Shown here piece by piece: positions 47,277-55,607 of a DNA stretch of 64,000 bases. This DNA is from JADGRA01 sp052143535. Lineage in GTDB: Bacteria; Myxococcota; Myxococcia; Myxococcales; Myxococcaceae. The stretch covers positions 44,894-108,893 of the forward strand of contig JBKQSS010000068.1 of assembly GCA_052143535.1 (NCBI GenBank). The letters are read 5' to 3'. The first letter of the stretch is position 1. The number at the start of each line of letters is the position of its first letter. The notes under the pieces are model-generated. The model was not told where the DNA came from, searched no databases, and saw only the letters and a program-made list of their open reading frames with translations. The position numbers and the translations under genes are program-made.

Positions 47277-48017
47277 GTGCCCTCCCCGGCCCGCTTTGAG
47301 CTGTACTACTGGCCCTCCATCCAAGGCCGCGGCGAATTCATTCGCCTCGCCTTCGAGGACGCAGGCGTGCCCTATGTCGACGTGGCGCGTCTGCCCCCTT
47401 ACAAGGGGGGCGTGCCGGCGTTGCTCCAGCTGCTGAAGGGCCGGCCAGGGTTGCGGTTGCCCTTTGCGCCACCCTTCCTCAAGGTGGGCCCGCTGCTCAT
47501 TGCGCAGACGGCCAACATCCTCCACTACCTCGCGCCACGCCTCGGGCTCATCGGCCAGAGTGAGCCCGAGCGCCTCTTCGCGCACCAGCTGCAGCTCACC
47601 GTCGCTGACGTCGTCGACGAAGTCCACGAGACGCACCATCCGGTGGCAAGTGGCCTCTACTACGAGGACCAGCGCAAAGAGGCACGGGCCCGGACAGCGC
47701 ACTTCCTCAGCGAGCGGATGCCCAAATACCTCCGCTACTTCGAGCGCGTGCTGGCCGAAAGCCCCACGCGCCGTCACCTGGTGGGAAGGGCCGTCTCCTA
47801 CGTTGACTTCTCCGCTTTCCAACTTTTGGCCGGGCTGGAGTACGCCTTCCCGCATGCCTTCTCCCAGCGCTCGCGACTCATTCCAGGCCTCCTCGCGCTG
47901 CGCGACAGAGTCGTGCGGCGCCCGGGCATTTCCAGCTACCTGGCCTCCGCCCGCCGTCTACCCTTCAACGAGGAAGGCATTTTTCGGCACTACCCGGAGC
48001 TGGACGAGCGCCTGTGA
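47277..48017 (+). CDS. Glutathione S-transferase-like protein
   Basis: A 246-residue protein with an N-terminal thioredoxin-like fold and a C-terminal helical domain of the GST superfamily. Seen: FELYYWPSIQGRGEFIRLAF, then PFAPPFLKVGPLLIAQTANILHYLA (the conserved cis-Pro and substrate Q-T block of sigma/alpha-class GSTs) and SYVDFSAFQLLAGLEYAFP in the C-terminal domain. GTG start at 47277. Conjugation substrate unknown. Some proteobacterial homologues lack activity. Confidence 0.85.
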   Translation: MPSPARFELYYWPSIQGRGEFIRLAFEDAGVPYVDVARLPPYKGGVPALLQLLKGRPGLRLPFAPPFLKVGPLLIAQTANILHYLAPRLGLIGQSEPERLFAHQLQLTVADVVDEVHETHHPVASGLYYEDQRKEARARTAHFLSERMPKYLRYFERVLAESPTRRHLVGRAVSYVDFSAFQLLAGLEYAFPHAFSQRSRLIPGLLALRDRVVRRPGISSYLASARRLPFNEEGIFRHYPELDERL

Positions 48018-48082
48018 GGGGTGCGCTGTCCTCGTGCTGAGGCCAGTCGCCACTCCCTGGGGCGGGCAGCGGCCCCAAGCGG

Positions 48083-49099
48083 CTAGGGCGACTCCTTCTT
48101 GCGCGCTCGGCTGGGCTGGACGCGCATTGGCTCGCCCGTCTGCTTCGGAAAGTGCGGAGGCCAGGGGGCGTCCCCCAAGCCCTCCGCCTCGTCCCGGGCC
48201 GCGAGCTCGAGGAGGGGCTCGAGCCCGTATGCCGTCTTCTCAATGCCGGCGGCCAAGTCGCCCAGCGCCGCCAGGCGCGCGGGCACGGTGGCCAGCGTCA
48301 GCTCGCCCGGCTCTACCGCTTCCACTTCTGACCAGGCCAACGGGCAGCTGACACGGCCCTCCGGGTTGGCCCGGACGGAGTACACCGAGGCCACCGTGCG
48401 GTCCCGGGCATTCTGGTTGTAGTCGATGAAGACGCGCGTCCCGCGCTCCTCCTTCCACCACTTGCTGGTGGCGAGCTCTGGCAGGCGCCGCTCCACCGCC
48501 CGCGCCAGGGCCAGCGCCGCCCGCCGGACGGCGAGGAAGTCCCACTCCGGACGAATGCGGACATACACGTGGAGGCCGCGGGAGCCGGACGTCTTGGGCC
48601 AGCCCTGGAGGCCCAGCTCCCCCAAGAGTCGCCCCACCTCCACGGCAACCCGCCGGACAGCAGAGAACGGCACGTCCGGCTGCGGGTCGAGGTCCACCCG
48701 CAGCTCGTCGGGATGCTCTAAGTCCGCACGCCGCACGGCCCAGGGGTTGAAGTCCAGGCAGCCGAGGTTGACGGCCCATAGCAAATGGGCGACGTCGGTG
48801 GGGCACAGCTCCTCGGCGCTCCGGCCGCTTGGGAAGTGCACCGTCACCGTCTCGAGCCACTCAGGACGAGGGGCCGGCACGCGCTTCTGGTAGAAGAAGT
48901 CTCCGCCGGCGCCATTGGGGTAGCGCTTCAGGACGGTGGGCCGCTCCCGGACGCCCAACAGAGCGGCCTCTCCGACGGCGAGGTAGTAGCGGACTAAGTC
49001 GAGTTTCGTCTCGCCGCGGGCAGCAAAGAAAACCTTGTCCGGGTTGGACAACCGCACGACTCGGCCGGCGACCTCGATGTCCGTCTGCAGGGTGGCCAC
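48083..49099 (-). CDS. Second LigD-type polymerase/primase domain protein
   Basis: A 338-residue protein of the same LigD PolDom family as the 37257 gene, but clearly different in sequence. Seen: LSNPDKVFFAARGETKLDLV, FFYQKRVPAPRPEWLETV, HLLWAVNLGCLDFNPWAVRR, the metal Asps in RVDLDPQPDVPF, SGSRGLHVYVRI, and RVFIDYNQNARDRTVASVYS. GTG at 49099 follows AGGAG at 6-bp spacing. Two PolDom proteins in one neighbourhood may work on different gap types. Confidence 0.9.
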   Translation of the reverse strand: MATLQTDIEVAGRVVRLSNPDKVFFAARGETKLDLVRYYLAVGEAALLGVRERPTVLKRYPNGAGGDFFYQKRVPAPRPEWLETVTVHFPSGRSAEELCPTDVAHLLWAVNLGCLDFNPWAVRRADLEHPDELRVDLDPQPDVPFSAVRRVAVEVGRLLGELGLQGWPKTSGSRGLHVYVRIRPEWDFLAVRRAALALARAVERRLPELATSKWWKEERGTRVFIDYNQNARDRTVASVYSVRANPEGRVSCPLAWSEVEAVEPGELTLATVPARLAALGDLAAGIEKTAYGLEPLLELAARDEAEGLGDAPWPPHFPKQTGEPMRVQPSRARKKESP

Positions 49100-49334
49100 G
49101 CTCGCTCCTGTCCGTATGGTACGCCAGCCTCTTGTCCGGCTGGCCCTCCAAAGGGCCCCGAGTCGGGCCTCCGGGGCCAGCGCCTTGGGGGTAAATTCAG
49201 CACCGCTGGCCCCGCCTGCGGCCCCACCAGCCAAGCTGCGTGTCGCATTTGTTTGGTACGCTGCTCTTCCAAGGGGCCTCGCGCAGGCCGCCAGAACCTT
49301 GGAATACCTAAGGACGAGCGTCACTCGCCCGCCC

Positions 49335-51386
49335 ATGCCCCCTGCGACGCGACTCGGGAAGTACCAGCTGCTGCGCAAGCTCGCCACCGGCGGGATGGCT
49401 GAGGTGTTTCTTGCGAAGACAGCTGGACCGATGGGCTTCGAGAAGCAGTTGGTCATCAAGCGGATTCTTCCTCACCTCGCTGAGGACCCGGAATTCGTCC
49501 AGATGTTTCTCGGCGAGGCCAAGCTCGCTGCCCAGCTCAACCACCCCAACCTCGTTTCCATCTTCGACTTCGGCCAGTCCGACGGCAGCTACTTCATCGC
49601 CATGGAGTACATCGATGGCCCCACCGTCCGGCTGTTGCTCCAGCGGGCTCGCGAGCAGTCGCTGGCAGTGCCCTTCGTCCTGGCTTCCCGAATTGTCTGC
49701 GCAGCCGCCGAAGGGCTGGCCTATGCGCATGAGTTTACGGACACGGTGACCGACGAGCCGCTTCAGTTGGTGCACCGGGACGTGAGCCCCGACAACATCC
49801 TCATTTCCCGCAGCGGTGCGGTGAAAGTCGTCGACTTCGGCATCGCCAAAGCCAAGGGCGTCAGCCACCACACCCAAACCGGAACCATCAAAGGGAAAGT
49901 CGCCTACATGGCGCCCGAGCAGCTCAAGGGCGATGCGCTCGACCGCCGCGTCGACCTCTATGGGCTGGGCGTCGTGCTCTATGAGCTCGTCACCCTCAAC
50001 ATGCCCTACGAGGCGGTGAGTGACGCAAGCCTGGTGCAGAAAGTGCTCTATGACCCGTACGTCCCGCCCGCGGAGCGCCGGCCGGAGCTCCCGCTTGCAC
50101 TGCAGCAAGTCCTCACGAGGCTACTCGCGAAGAATCGCGACGAAAGGTACAGCGACTGCCGCAGCCTCCAGGCGGACTTGGAGCGCTACATCCACGCCAC
50201 CGGGGAAACGGCCAGCGGTTACGCGCTCGGTCAGCTAGTGGCTCGGCTCGTCCCGGCGCTGCCTGTCGGGACGCCCCTGGCCGAACCCGAGATGCCTATT
50301 TTCACGCCCTCGGCGCTCGGTGCGTCCGAGCTTGCACCGGCAGTTTTCTCGCTCGACGGCCGGGGCGTGGACGGCGAGGCCAAGACGGCGGTGGCCAGCT
50401 CGAAGCCCCGGCGAGCAGCCCCCGGGGGCTTCGTCTTCCCGGGCGCGCTGGAGTCCGAGCGTGCGCCGGCTCGGGCGGCCTCTCCCTTGGGCGACTTCGC
50501 GCACACCGACTTGCACGGCTCGCGCGCGAGGACTGACCCTTCTCGCGGTTCGCCCCGAAGAAGCTCGAAATGGCCGCTCGGCCTCGGCGTCATTGGCCTC
50601 GCGCTGGCGGGAGGCTGGTTTGCGTGGAGTCGGGCTTCTCAAGAGTCCCCACCAGCCCAGCTGGCCTCCGCCGCGCCCGCCCTACTGCCGCAAGCAGAGA
50701 CTCCTGCGCCACCACCGCTTCCGCCAGTCGCCCAGGCAATTCCTCCAGCGCCCCCCACCCCGGCGCCGCCAGTTCCGGCTGCTGTCAAGCCGGCTGCCCC
50801 GGTAAAAGCGGCGCCACCACCTGCCCGGCCGAAAACCGTCACCAAGCAACCCGCCCCCGCCAAGTCAGCAGCGTCGAGTGAGAAGCGCGAAGAGGCGGTC
50901 TCCAGCAAGCTGCTCGGAGCCTTTGCCGCAGTCGAGGCTCAGGCCCCGAAGGAGACAGGCGCGGAAGAGAGCGGAGCCGCCAGCATGCGCTTCGAAAGTC
51001 AGCCGCCGCTTCATGTCCGCGTCGGTGACAGAATTGTTGGGACGACGCCGGTCGTCGTGCGCCTACCGGCGCCCGGGCCCGTCGACGTCGAGCTTTTTGA
51101 CACAGGGCTCGGCCTGACGCGGCTCGAGCACGTCGAGTTGAAAGCTGGCGACAACGGAGTGCGGTCCGTGACGTTTCAAAAAGGCGCCATCGACTTCCAG
51201 CTGCAGCCCGGCATTGTTGTCTACGTCGACGGAAAGAAAGTCGGCACGGCGCCTCTTGCCAAGCCAGTGCCGCTCTACGAGGGGAAGCATCCGGTGCGGT
51301 TGGTTCTCGGGGACGACGAGGAGCGGCGACTGGTTACGGTGACGGGCGGGGAGACAGAAACCCTGGAATTCACCTTCGAACGTTGA
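49335..51386 (+). CDS. Ser/Thr protein kinase with a C-terminal PEGA-like domain
   Basis: A 683-residue membrane kinase. The Hanks kinase domain spans about 8-290: Lys42 in LVIKRIL, catalytic HRDVSPDNI with Asp149, DFGIAKAKG with Asp167 and APEQLKGDALDRRVDLYGLG. A Pro/Ala-rich linker precedes a transmembrane helix near 415 (WPLGLGVIGLALAGGWFAWS). A Pro-Ala-Lys-rich periplasmic spacer leads to PEGA-like repeats (about 555-683) with GDRIVGTTPVVVRLPAPG and VYVDGKKVGTAPLAKPVPL. ATG at 49335 is the only good start. Confidence 0.93.
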   Translation: MPPATRLGKYQLLRKLATGGMAEVFLAKTAGPMGFEKQLVIKRILPHLAEDPEFVQMFLGEAKLAAQLNHPNLVSIFDFGQSDGSYFIAMEYIDGPTVRLLLQRAREQSLAVPFVLASRIVCAAAEGLAYAHEFTDTVTDEPLQLVHRDVSPDNILISRSGAVKVVDFGIAKAKGVSHHTQTGTIKGKVAYMAPEQLKGDALDRRVDLYGLGVVLYELVTLNMPYEAVSDASLVQKVLYDPYVPPAERRPELPLALQQVLTRLLAKNRDERYSDCRSLQADLERYIHATGETASGYALGQLVARLVPALPVGTPLAEPEMPIFTPSALGASELAPAVFSLDGRGVDGEAKTAVASSKPRRAAPGGFVFPGALESERAPARAASPLGDFAHTDLHGSRARTDPSRGSPRRSSKWPLGLGVIGLALAGGWFAWSRASQESPPAQLASAAPALLPQAETPAPPPLPPVAQAIPPAPPTPAPPVPAAVKPAAPVKAAPPPARPKTVTKQPAPAKSAASSEKREEAVSSKLLGAFAAVEAQAPKETGAEESGAASMRFESQPPLHVRVGDRIVGTTPVVVRLPAPGPVDVELFDTGLGLTRLEHVELKAGDNGVRSVTFQKGAIDFQLQPGIVVYVDGKKVGTAPLAKPVPLYEGKHPVRLVLGDDEERRLVTVTGGETETLEFTFER

Positions 51387-51479
51387 GAGCGCCCCAGCGC
51401 CTCCCTTTCGAGACACTCGCGCCCCAATTGTGTGTGCCTGAAGAAGGTGGCACCTTCATCGCCAAGGAAGGAAGCGCGA

Positions 51480-51938
51480 ATGCCCGCACCCAATTGGCGC
51501 ACTGAGGGAGTCCACATCGTCCGGGCCGGAACACTGGACCCCAACACCGCTCAAACCCCCGGAATGAGTCGTGAGGCTGCCATTACCCGAGCCCGGGTCG
51601 GCGCGGAGAAGCTTTGGGCCGGCACCGTCACCATTCAGCCCAGTGCGAAGACGGGAGCTCACCACCATGGCGCCGTCGAGTCGGTCATCTACGTCATCAA
51701 GGGGAAAGCCCGGATGCGCTGGGGCGATCGGCTTGAATTCTTGGCCGAAGCCGGCCCAGGCGACTTCATCTACGTGCCGCCTTACGTGCCGCACCAGGAA
51801 ATCAACGCGGCCGAAGAAGTTCTGGAGTGCGTGCTGATGCGGAGCGGCCAGGAGCCAGTTGTGGTGAACCTCGACATCACACCTGTGGAAAAGCCCGAGT
51901 CCATCGCCTGGGTGGACGACATCCACCGCGCGCCCTAG
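51480..51938 (+). CDS. Cupin-domain protein
   Basis: A 152-residue single-domain cupin. Cupin motif 1 is GAHHHGAVESVIYVIKGKAR (two or three His plus Glu for metal), motif 2 is GDFIYVPPYVPHQEIN (His ligand). It probably binds a metal; the role is unknown. ATG at 51480 follows AAGGAAGG; the open frame upstream adds 16 non-conserved residues. It lies 113 bp before the tRNA-Arg gene and is the last gene before the island. Confidence 0.85.
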   Translation: MPAPNWRTEGVHIVRAGTLDPNTAQTPGMSREAAITRARVGAEKLWAGTVTIQPSAKTGAHHHGAVESVIYVIKGKARMRWGDRLEFLAEAGPGDFIYVPPYVPHQEINAAEEVLECVLMRSGQEPVVVNLDITPVEKPESIAWVDDIHRAP

Positions 51939-52051
51939 CGGTGCCGAGGGCGACCGCCCTTGGCCAAGGGCGACTTCAAGCACCTTGGCTACTTGAGCGC
52001 GTACGGCCGATGCTTGCGCTGAACGCGTTTTATCGGTACATCCCGAGTCTC

Positions 52052-52125
52052 GCGCGATTAGCTCAGATGGATAGAGCGTCGGCCTCCGGAGCCGAAGGCC
52101 ACTGGTTCGAGTCCAGTATCGCGCG
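52052..52125 (+). tRNA. tRNA-Arg (CCG anticodon), island attachment site
   Basis: Full cloverleaf: acceptor GCGCGAT pairs with ATCGCGC (52118-52124), the D-arm is GCTC...GAGC, the anticodon stem TCGGC/GCCGA has the loop CTCCGGA giving anticodon CCG (Arg, codon CGG), the variable loop is AGGCC, and the T-arm is ACTGG-TTCGAGT-CCAGT. No CCA is encoded. The truncated recombinase reads antisense through it, marking the 3' part of this tRNA as the likely attB of the island to the right. Confidence 0.96.
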
Positions 52126-52822
52126 CTCCCGCAACTGCCCACGGTGCCTCGGGAAATGTCTCGGACCCGACCGGTCCACCTCCCTCTCCATCGCCTTCTT
52201 GGACCAAGGTTGGACCAAGCGGAGACGTTTTCTGGTCCGCAGTCGATGAGATTTGCTTCTTTTGAGTTTGCCCATCGGACTTGACCGGCAAAAACCTGAG
52301 CCGGTCCACCTCGCTCCGTAGGTAGCCCGGGGCAAGGTGTCCATACGTCCCGATGGTCGTCCGCAGGTCGCCATGCCGCATGAGCTTTTGGACGGCCACC
52401 GCATCCGCGCCTGCCATGAGCAGAAGGCTTGCGGTGGTGTGGCGCAGGTCATGGAAGCGCAGCTGACGCACCCGCGGGACGGGCCAGAGCTTGCGCCCAT
52501 CTACAGGGCAACGGCGTAACACGGCGTCGGCAGCTAGCTCTTGGTGAGAGCACTCGTGTCGGCGGCAGCGGTGTTCGTACCCGGTGACGATGCCAGCTCG
52601 GCCCATGGCTCGCCGGAGAACGACCTCGAGCGCTGCGTCCGCTCGCATCATCCCGCCCGGGCCAGGACATCGCTTCTGGTAGCCGCAGCTCTTGCCACAG
52701 ACGTGTGGGAAGACGAGCGCGCTCGGACTTCGACGAATGGCCTCCGAAAGCCACGGCAGCGCCTCGGACGCGACCGGAATCGTGTCGGCAAGGGCGTAAA
52801 TTCCGGACGTCGTCGTGGCCAC
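52058..52822 (-). pseudogene. Tyrosine recombinase (integrase), C-terminal catalytic half only
   Basis: An open frame of 254 codons encodes only the catalytic half of a phage-type integrase: a Cys-rich insertion (HRCRRHECSHQELA, then RCPVDGRKLWP), the R-H-R box HDLRHTTASLLLMAGAD, MRHGDLRTTIGTYGHLAPG with the nucleophilic Tyr, and a long tail. The N-terminal core-binding domain is absent; upstream lies repeat copy A, which carries stops in this frame. The last 20 residues (GLEPVAFGSGGRRSIHLS) are encoded antisense to the tRNA and the TAA lies inside it. Truncated and probably inactive. Confidence 0.85.
52199..52218. repeat. 20-nt repeat, left copy
   Basis: The motif TTGGACCAAGGTTGGACCAA occurs here, near the 3' end of the integrase remnant (where it encodes GPTLVQ on the minus strand), and exactly again at 56578-56597. 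It contains two TTGGACCAA units separated by GG. Confidence 0.8.
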
Positions 52823-52909
52823 CGGACCGAAGGAATGTCAAAGGGTTGTACGCGGCGGTACGTTCCGGACGAGTCGCGCTACCGACTCCGGAGACGAAGT
52901 TCGGGGGTT
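52790..52909. repeat. 120-bp direct repeat, copy A
   Basis: This segment starts AAGGGCGTAAATTCCGGACG and ends in TTCGGGGGTT. It matches 56619-56738 over 120 bp without gaps and with about nine mismatches by eye. It abuts the truncated end of the integrase and the 3' end of the redoxin gene, so it marks a recombination junction. No gene is assigned within it. Confidence 0.8.
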
Positions 52910-52919
52910 CGCATTCGTT

Positions 52920-53657
52920 TCATCCGTGACCGAATCTCGAGGGAAGAGCCCGAGGGGCGGCCATCGAGATGGTCCGCACGAGGTCGAAGTGCTCGGCTAT
53001 CAAGCTGCGGGTGGGTACCGCGAGCTCAATGCCGCACGGCCGACCCCAGATCCAGCTGGTTTGCTTTGGTCCAACCCCTGTCGTTTTTCCCTTCTTGTTC
53101 CAGCCGTGAAAAGACGATCGGTCACCGGCATTCCATGCATCGCGGAGCCCCGGAGCGCCCAGATCCCAGTCAGGACGGATCTCGCTTGTGACGACGCGGA
53201 GGTCCCCCCAGAGATCGGCGATTGAGGGGCGCCCCCAGAACCAATAGCCGTTGTAGATGCGGTAGATGACGAGGCCTGGCTTAAGCACAAGCGTATACGG
53301 AATCATCGGATCGTTTTCGGGATCGGTGTACTCCTGAATATCGAGGTCCTTCTGCACCGTTCGCTCAGGATTGGACAGAAACGTCCACTGAGCACCGACG
53401 GACGCCCGGAACTCCTGTAGTGTGTGATGGTCGTCGGTGGAGATGGTAGCGATCTGAGTGTAGCCGACGGAGACTTTAGGATAGAACGAGGCCAGTTCCA
53501 GATGTTGCTGGTGCTCCTTCGGACAGTAATTGCCGCGGGCGAGCGTCAGGATCAGCGGATCATCACCCTGCAGTTCGCTGAGCTTCCGCAGTGTACGCGT
53601 GTGATCAGGCAGCTGATAGTCGGGAAACGCGTTCCCCGGAACGATGTCAGAACGCAT
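52920..53657 (-). CDS. Redoxin-domain (AhpC/TSA-like) protein with an abnormal C-terminus
   Basis: A 245-residue protein whose first about 190 residues are a peroxiredoxin-like thioredoxin fold: PGNAFPDYQLPDHTRTLRKL, the Cys45 motif LARGNYCPKEHQQHLEL, YTQIATISTDDHHTLQEFR, and YTLVLKPGLVIYRIYNGYWF. It is presumed to reduce peroxides, but only one catalytic Cys is obvious. The last about 55 residues (after RSSFHGWNKK) look non-native and end 10 bp from repeat copy A, suggesting the original 3' end was replaced at the junction. Only 10 bp separates it from the upstream membrane-protein gene. Confidence 0.75.
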   Translation of the reverse strand: MRSDIVPGNAFPDYQLPDHTRTLRKLSELQGDDPLILTLARGNYCPKEHQQHLELASFYPKVSVGYTQIATISTDDHHTLQEFRASVGAQWTFLSNPERTVQKDLDIQEYTDPENDPMIPYTLVLKPGLVIYRIYNGYWFWGRPSIADLWGDLRVVTSEIRPDWDLGAPGLRDAWNAGDRSSFHGWNKKGKTTGVGPKQTSWIWGRPCGIELAVPTRSLIAEHFDLVRTISMAAPRALPSRFGHG

Positions 53658-53667
53658 TTTTGGACTC

Positions 53668-54180
53668 CTAGGCTGGTTGGGTCTCCGCCGGACTCAAGAC
53701 CTTATTTCTTACAAGCAAGACCCAAAAGATCATTAAATGCGAAACAATTACCAAAGGACCTAGAAATACATATATATACCAAATACTACCTAGGTTGAAG
53801 CTCGGAAGACTCACCTGCAAGGCGCTGCGTACTGCGTTTAGCAGGTCCACAAATCCCCATGTGTTGGCCACCCACACCAGAGGAACGGCAACGCGCCAAT
53901 TGCTCCTCAGAGCAAAGATGGAAGCGAGGGCCAGCGCCGCCTCCAAGAGATCACCGTATGCAGCACTGGAAAGGAACTCTCTTGGCAGCTTCGGATCGAT
54001 CATACCCGGAACCAATAGAGTCATCCCTACATAGCGAGAGGTATGCACAAATAGCAGCGGAATTAGAGCTGTGCTACGAGAGAGTTTGGCTAAGTACGGC
54101 CGCACGTACCACACCGCGACGAGGCCAAAGACGGACACACTTATAAGAATCTGCATCCAGAATATTGTGACGCTATCCAT
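53668..54180 (-). CDS. Hypothetical five-helix membrane protein, AT-rich
   Basis: A 170-residue integral membrane protein with hydrophobic segments at about 7-27, 38-56, 78-92, 98-115 and 138-160 (IYVFLGPLVIVSHLMIFWVL). No family recognised. Base composition is the lowest in the window (for example the run ATACATATATATACC at 53765-53779), unlike all neighbours, which is good evidence for foreign origin. Ten bases before the redoxin gene on the same strand. Confidence 0.6.
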   Translation of the reverse strand: MDSVTIFWMQILISVSVFGLVAVWYVRPYLAKLSRSTALIPLLFVHTSRYVGMTLLVPGMIDPKLPREFLSSAAYGDLLEAALALASIFALRSNWRVAVPLVWVANTWGFVDLLNAVRSALQVSLPSFNLGSIWYIYVFLGPLVIVSHLMIFWVLLVRNKVLSPAETQPA

Positions 54181-54301
54181 TGACTACCTCCATTCGAGTC
54201 TGCGGCCATACTGAATCCAGATTGCATCAAAGGTCCTCAGCAGACCGTCGATTACAGGCGGCACCTAAAAAGCGAGACGCACGCTCTTGCCGGCTGGCGC
54301 C

Positions 54302-55012
54302 TCAGAATCTCTCGGTGCAGGGGCGGAGGTCGAGTTCGAAGGCCCAGCATGTGGGGGCCTGAACGTGGAGCTGCCAGTAGGTCTCAGCAATTGCGTCCGG
54401 AGACAGGAGTGTCTCGATCCCTCGCTCAGGTGCCAGGGCCCGGAGATTCGGTGTGTCGATCTGGCCGTCGATGATCACATGCGCGACGTGGATCCCACGC
54501 GGGCCAAGTTCCCGCGCCATGGATTGTGCGAGCGCGCGAAGCCCGAACTTTCCGACCGCGAGACACGCGAAATTGGCCGAGCCACGCAGTGAGGCCGTGG
54601 CGCCGGTTAGGAGGATCGTACCGCTCCCCCGCTCCAGCATGTCGGGCAAGACGTGTTTTGCGGCCAAGAAGGCACCCGTGCAGTTGACACGCAGGCACCG
54701 CTCGAATTCTTCCGTTGAGGTGTCGGCGATGCTGCCCCTCTGGAACGCGCCGGCGTTGTAGACGAACACTTCGGGTGCGCCCAGCTCCGCTTTCGCGCGC
54801 TCCAAGGCGGAAGCAATCGAGGCCTCGTCGCCGGCGTCAGCGAGGATCGAGTGGGCGCGACGGCCGAGGGACCTGATCTCGAGCTCTACGGGCGCCAGGT
54901 TCGCTTCGCTTCGTGCCATCAGAGCCACGTCGAGTCCCCCGCGCGCAAAGCGACGCGCGAGTGCGGCGCCAAGGCCCGGACCGACTCCAAGCACTGCGGC
55001 CGTCGACACCAC
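54302..55012 (-). CDS. Short-chain dehydrogenase/reductase family protein
   Basis: A 236-residue Rossmann protein with VLGVGPGLGAALARRFARGG (the nucleotide-binding loop, atypical GxGxGLG), NAGAFQRGSI and SGTILLTGATASLRGSANFACLAVGKFGLRA. The usual catalytic Tyr of YxxxK is replaced (LAVGK; Leu in the Tyr position), as in an SDR branch with NFAxFAxGK-like sequences, so classical reductase activity is doubtful. It starts GTG at 55012 (or 55009) with GGGAGAGA upstream. The first 94 bp overlap the end of the DoxX gene, so the pair is probably co-transcribed and controlled by the divergent TetR. Confidence 0.8.
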   Translation of the reverse strand: MVSTAAVLGVGPGLGAALARRFARGGLDVALMARSEANLAPVELEIRSLGRRAHSILADAGDEASIASALERAKAELGAPEVFVYNAGAFQRGSIADTSTEEFERCLRVNCTGAFLAAKHVLPDMLERGSGTILLTGATASLRGSANFACLAVGKFGLRALAQSMARELGPRGIHVAHVIIDGQIDTPNLRALAPERGIETLLSPDAIAETYWQLHVQAPTCWAFELDLRPCTERF

Positions 55013-55479
55013 TCTCTCCCTTCATCGCGAGATTCCATGAATGTGCTGGCTCGCGCTCCTTCCAGCCAAAGGCGCGCGTGCATGAGGAGATCTCCTGCCG
55101 CGAGCATCAGGAACGACAGGGGAATCACGGGCGGCTTGATCCCGAGAGGAAGCACGGCGGCGGGCACGTTGGGCTGGAGATGAACGTAGGTCGCAACGCA
55201 CATCATCACGATCAGCGACAGGCAGGCGCCCGCGGAGAGCGCGTGGCGCGCATCGGCCAGCTGTCTGCGTGCGATGAAGGAGCCGAGCAAGGCCACGCCC
55301 GTTCCGATCTCTCCTGCGATGCCCATGACGAAAGACGGGGGAGGAAGACCGCTGTTCGCGACCTGCAACTCAAACCAGGAGTGGAACGGGTCGAAGAGTT
55401 TCAGGGAGCCGAAGAGGAAGATGGCTGCCCCAAGAAAGAGCCCCAACCGGTCTGAGACCTTTTCCACGTCGACGCGCAT
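54919..55479 (-). CDS. DoxX-like membrane protein
   Basis: A 186-residue protein with four hydrophobic segments: LGLFLGAAIFLFGSLKLFD, SFVMGIAGEIGTGVALLGSF, SAGACLSLIVMMCVATYVHL and PPVIPLSFLMLAAGDLLMHA, the DoxX pattern. ATG at 55479 follows GGAGAGGAG. The last about 35 residues are rich in Arg/Cys and fall inside the SDR start region, so they probably extend past the original stop. First gene of a two-gene operon divergent from tetR. Confidence 0.7.
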   Translation of the reverse strand: MRVDVEKVSDRLGLFLGAAIFLFGSLKLFDPFHSWFELQVANSGLPPPSFVMGIAGEIGTGVALLGSFIARRQLADARHALSAGACLSLIVMMCVATYVHLQPNVPAAVLPLGIKPPVIPLSFLMLAAGDLLMHARLWLEGARASTFMESRDEGREWCRRPQCLESVRALAPHSRVALRAGDSTWL

Positions 55480-55559
55480 GACGGTCTCCTCTCCTTGGGC
55501 GAAAGCACACGACGCTTTGCGCTCGCAAACGATCGCCCTCGCATCTGGTGTTGCTTTCT

Positions 55560-55607
55560 GTACTGTGTCGCATAAAATAGGGCAAGTCATTTTATGCGCA
55601 CCAGTAC
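55560..55607. promoter_or_regulatory. Long inverted repeat, probable TetR operator
   Basis: Arms GTACTGTGTCGCATAAAAT and ATTTTATGCGCACCAGTAC are 16/19 complementary, with the inner CGCATAAAAT/ATTTTATGCG perfect, around a 10-bp spacer. The right arm contains the tetR ATG (55594-55596), and the left arm lies 81 bp before the doxX start. One site could therefore repress both genes. Seen directly; binding by the TetR is inferred. Confidence 0.7.
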
